The notes below the pieces were generated by a model. That model made no database searches, was not told the DNA's origin, and was given only the letters and a program-made list of their open reading frames with translations. Positions 5,098-5,828 of a stretch of DNA of 5,828 bases are shown piece after piece. The stretch comes from an archaeon (GTDB lineage: Archaea; Thermoproteota; Nitrososphaeria; Nitrososphaerales; CADDZS01). A program made the translations under genes and the position numbers. Within the stretch, counting starts at the first letter, position 1. Each line of letters opens with the position of its first letter. The stretch lies in the NCBI GenBank assembly GCA_021806865.1, contig JAKAPU010000170.1, positions 1 to 5,828 of the forward strand. The letters run 5' to 3'.

Positions 5098-5463
5098 TCA
5101 AGTTCCACGGATTATGCTCCACACATCAAAACCAAGATCATATGCCGATAGAGCTGGAATCAACAGCAAAACGGATACCCAGAGCGCGAGCCTGCCTCGC
5201 GTGATGGAGTAGTGCTTAATCGTGAAGTAAAAGAGAACATAGTATGCAATTATACTCACGATGTGTGCTGGGATGACCCACACGCCGAGCACCCTCGCTT
5301 CGATCAACATGACAGGATTCAGCTCGTATCCCACTCTGTAAACAATCACGTATAGGTACGTGAGGACGCTCACGGCAATATTACCCGCAGCGCTGAAAGT
5401 GAACGAACCAAAGAAGAGCCAGCTCAAGTTCCTAAATGAGTAGGCGGGGCCAGCGGATACCAA
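5098..5463 (-). CDS. Small integral membrane protein, DUF5658-like
   Basis: The product has 121 residues and three strong hydrophobic segments, at about 14-43, 52-81 and 92-109. Between the first two is YRVGYELNPVMLIEARVLG (42-60). The 'G-ELNP' turn after the first helix is the hallmark of archaeal and bacterial DUF5658 proteins. A conserved-looking Asp pair closes the protein (YDLGFDVW). Function in that group is unknown; it would sit in the cytoplasmic membrane. The start is a TTG at 5463. An in-frame TGA lies four codons upstream, so the frame cannot extend further. No Shine-Dalgarno is evident; a TATA-like TTATAC about 36 bases upstream hints at a short-leader mRNA. It stands alone, antisense to the glycan unit, and shares no operon with it. 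Confidence 0.7.
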   Translation of the reverse strand: MVSAGPAYSFRNLSWLFFGSFTFSAAGNIAVSVLTYLYVIVYRVGYELNPVMLIEARVLGVWVIPAHIVSIIAYYVLFYFTIKHYSITRGRLALWVSVLLLIPALSAYDLGFDVWSIIRGT

Positions 5464-5828
5464 TGTCCGGAATCAGGTCGCATGTTTCACGGTATAACGT
5501 TTCTGCTTGATTTTGTCCAATTTAGGACACTTGATTCTTCGATATTACTAGATACACGCGCTGAATTTGAAAAGTCGTGTCCCTCACAAACATTCTATCG
5601 AAACCCGAAACATTTCTTCGTAGAATCCAAACGATTGCTTTGACTTCCGAATCCGTGTTAGGCTTTGATTTCGAGATTCGAGCACTTGAAGGCATTGACT
5701 CCTCGAAATTCCAAGGGCCCACCAAAAACGCTTCAAAAGTCTTAGGGCATATGTCGTGCGGAGTTTGAGTACCTAGCCGGACTGAACAATGCTCTTAAAC
5801 TTTCGAGGCATTTTTGATGCCGAGCCAT
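5464..5828. other. 365-base end region, no secure gene
   Basis: This stretch should contain the promoter of the minus-strand membrane protein near 5495-5505. The only sizeable frame is at 5577..5768 (described separately). At the far right is a short dyad, GGCAT/ATGCC (5807-5811 and 5817-5821, loop TTTTG), possibly a weak plus-strand 3'-end hairpin. I see nothing else. Confidence 0.4.
5577..5768 (+). CDS. Doubtful ORF, possibly frameshifted remnant
   Basis: A GTG-initiated frame of 63 codons includes VLGFDFEIRALEGIDSSKF and has no recognisable domain, signal peptide or membrane segment. Near its end a +1 shift would continue as AEFEYLAGLNNALKLSRHF to a TGA at about 5815-5817, a stretch that also looks protein-like. 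This suggests a single gene broken by a frameshift around 5747-5755. There is no clear Shine-Dalgarno. It could equally be chance. Confidence 0.2.
   Translation: MSLTNILSKPETFLRRIQTIALTSESVLGFDFEIRALEGIDSSKFQGPTKNASKVLGHMSCGV

Overview
This window looks archaeal. The supporting signs are an Lrp/AsnC-type one-component regulator, Shine-Dalgarno sequences of the GGTGA/GTGA type, several TTG starts, AT-rich TATA-like boxes rather than -35/-10 pairs, an exported N-glycosylation-sequon-rich surface protein and a small NP-motif membrane protein. A mesophilic or moderately thermophilic lineage of the Thaumarchaeota/Nitrososphaeria or Thermoplasmata kind would fit, but no marker gene here fixes the phylum.

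Layout. On the left, complement(1..693) is the N-terminal part of an exported Ser/Thr/Tyr-rich surface protein that runs off the window. A 415-base non-coding stretch separates it from complement(1109..1810), a 233-residue Lrp/AsnC regulator with an unusual C-terminal extension. Upstream of the regulator is a perfect 12-bp palindrome (1860-1871), a candidate operator. After a 577-base stretch with no convincing gene comes a plus-strand cluster. It holds two small helical proteins that are diverged paralogues (2388..2726 and 2808..3098), followed 9 bases later by a 38-residue single-helix membrane microprotein (3108..3224).

A second plus-strand unit at 3363..4804 is a surface-glycan cassette. 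It contains a GT2 glycosyltransferase, an FkbM-type methyltransferase overlapping it by an ATGA, and then, with no gap, the first 24 codons of a third gene that looks like another GT2 glycosyltransferase. That third gene is cut off at about 4800, where the 5' fragment of an IS1182-like transposase gene, on the opposite strand, abuts it. The cassette was therefore probably longer before an insertion and deletion.

On the right, complement(5098..5463) encodes a three-helix membrane protein resembling the DUF5658 group. The last 365 bases hold only a doubtful, possibly frameshifted ORF.

How the genes may work together: the GT2 and FkbM enzymes would build and methylate a glycan, and the sequon-rich exported protein is the kind of substrate archaeal N-glycosylation decorates, but nothing in the sequence links them directly. 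The strongest candidates for undescribed biology are the paralogue pair with its membrane microprotein and the regulator's C-terminal domain.
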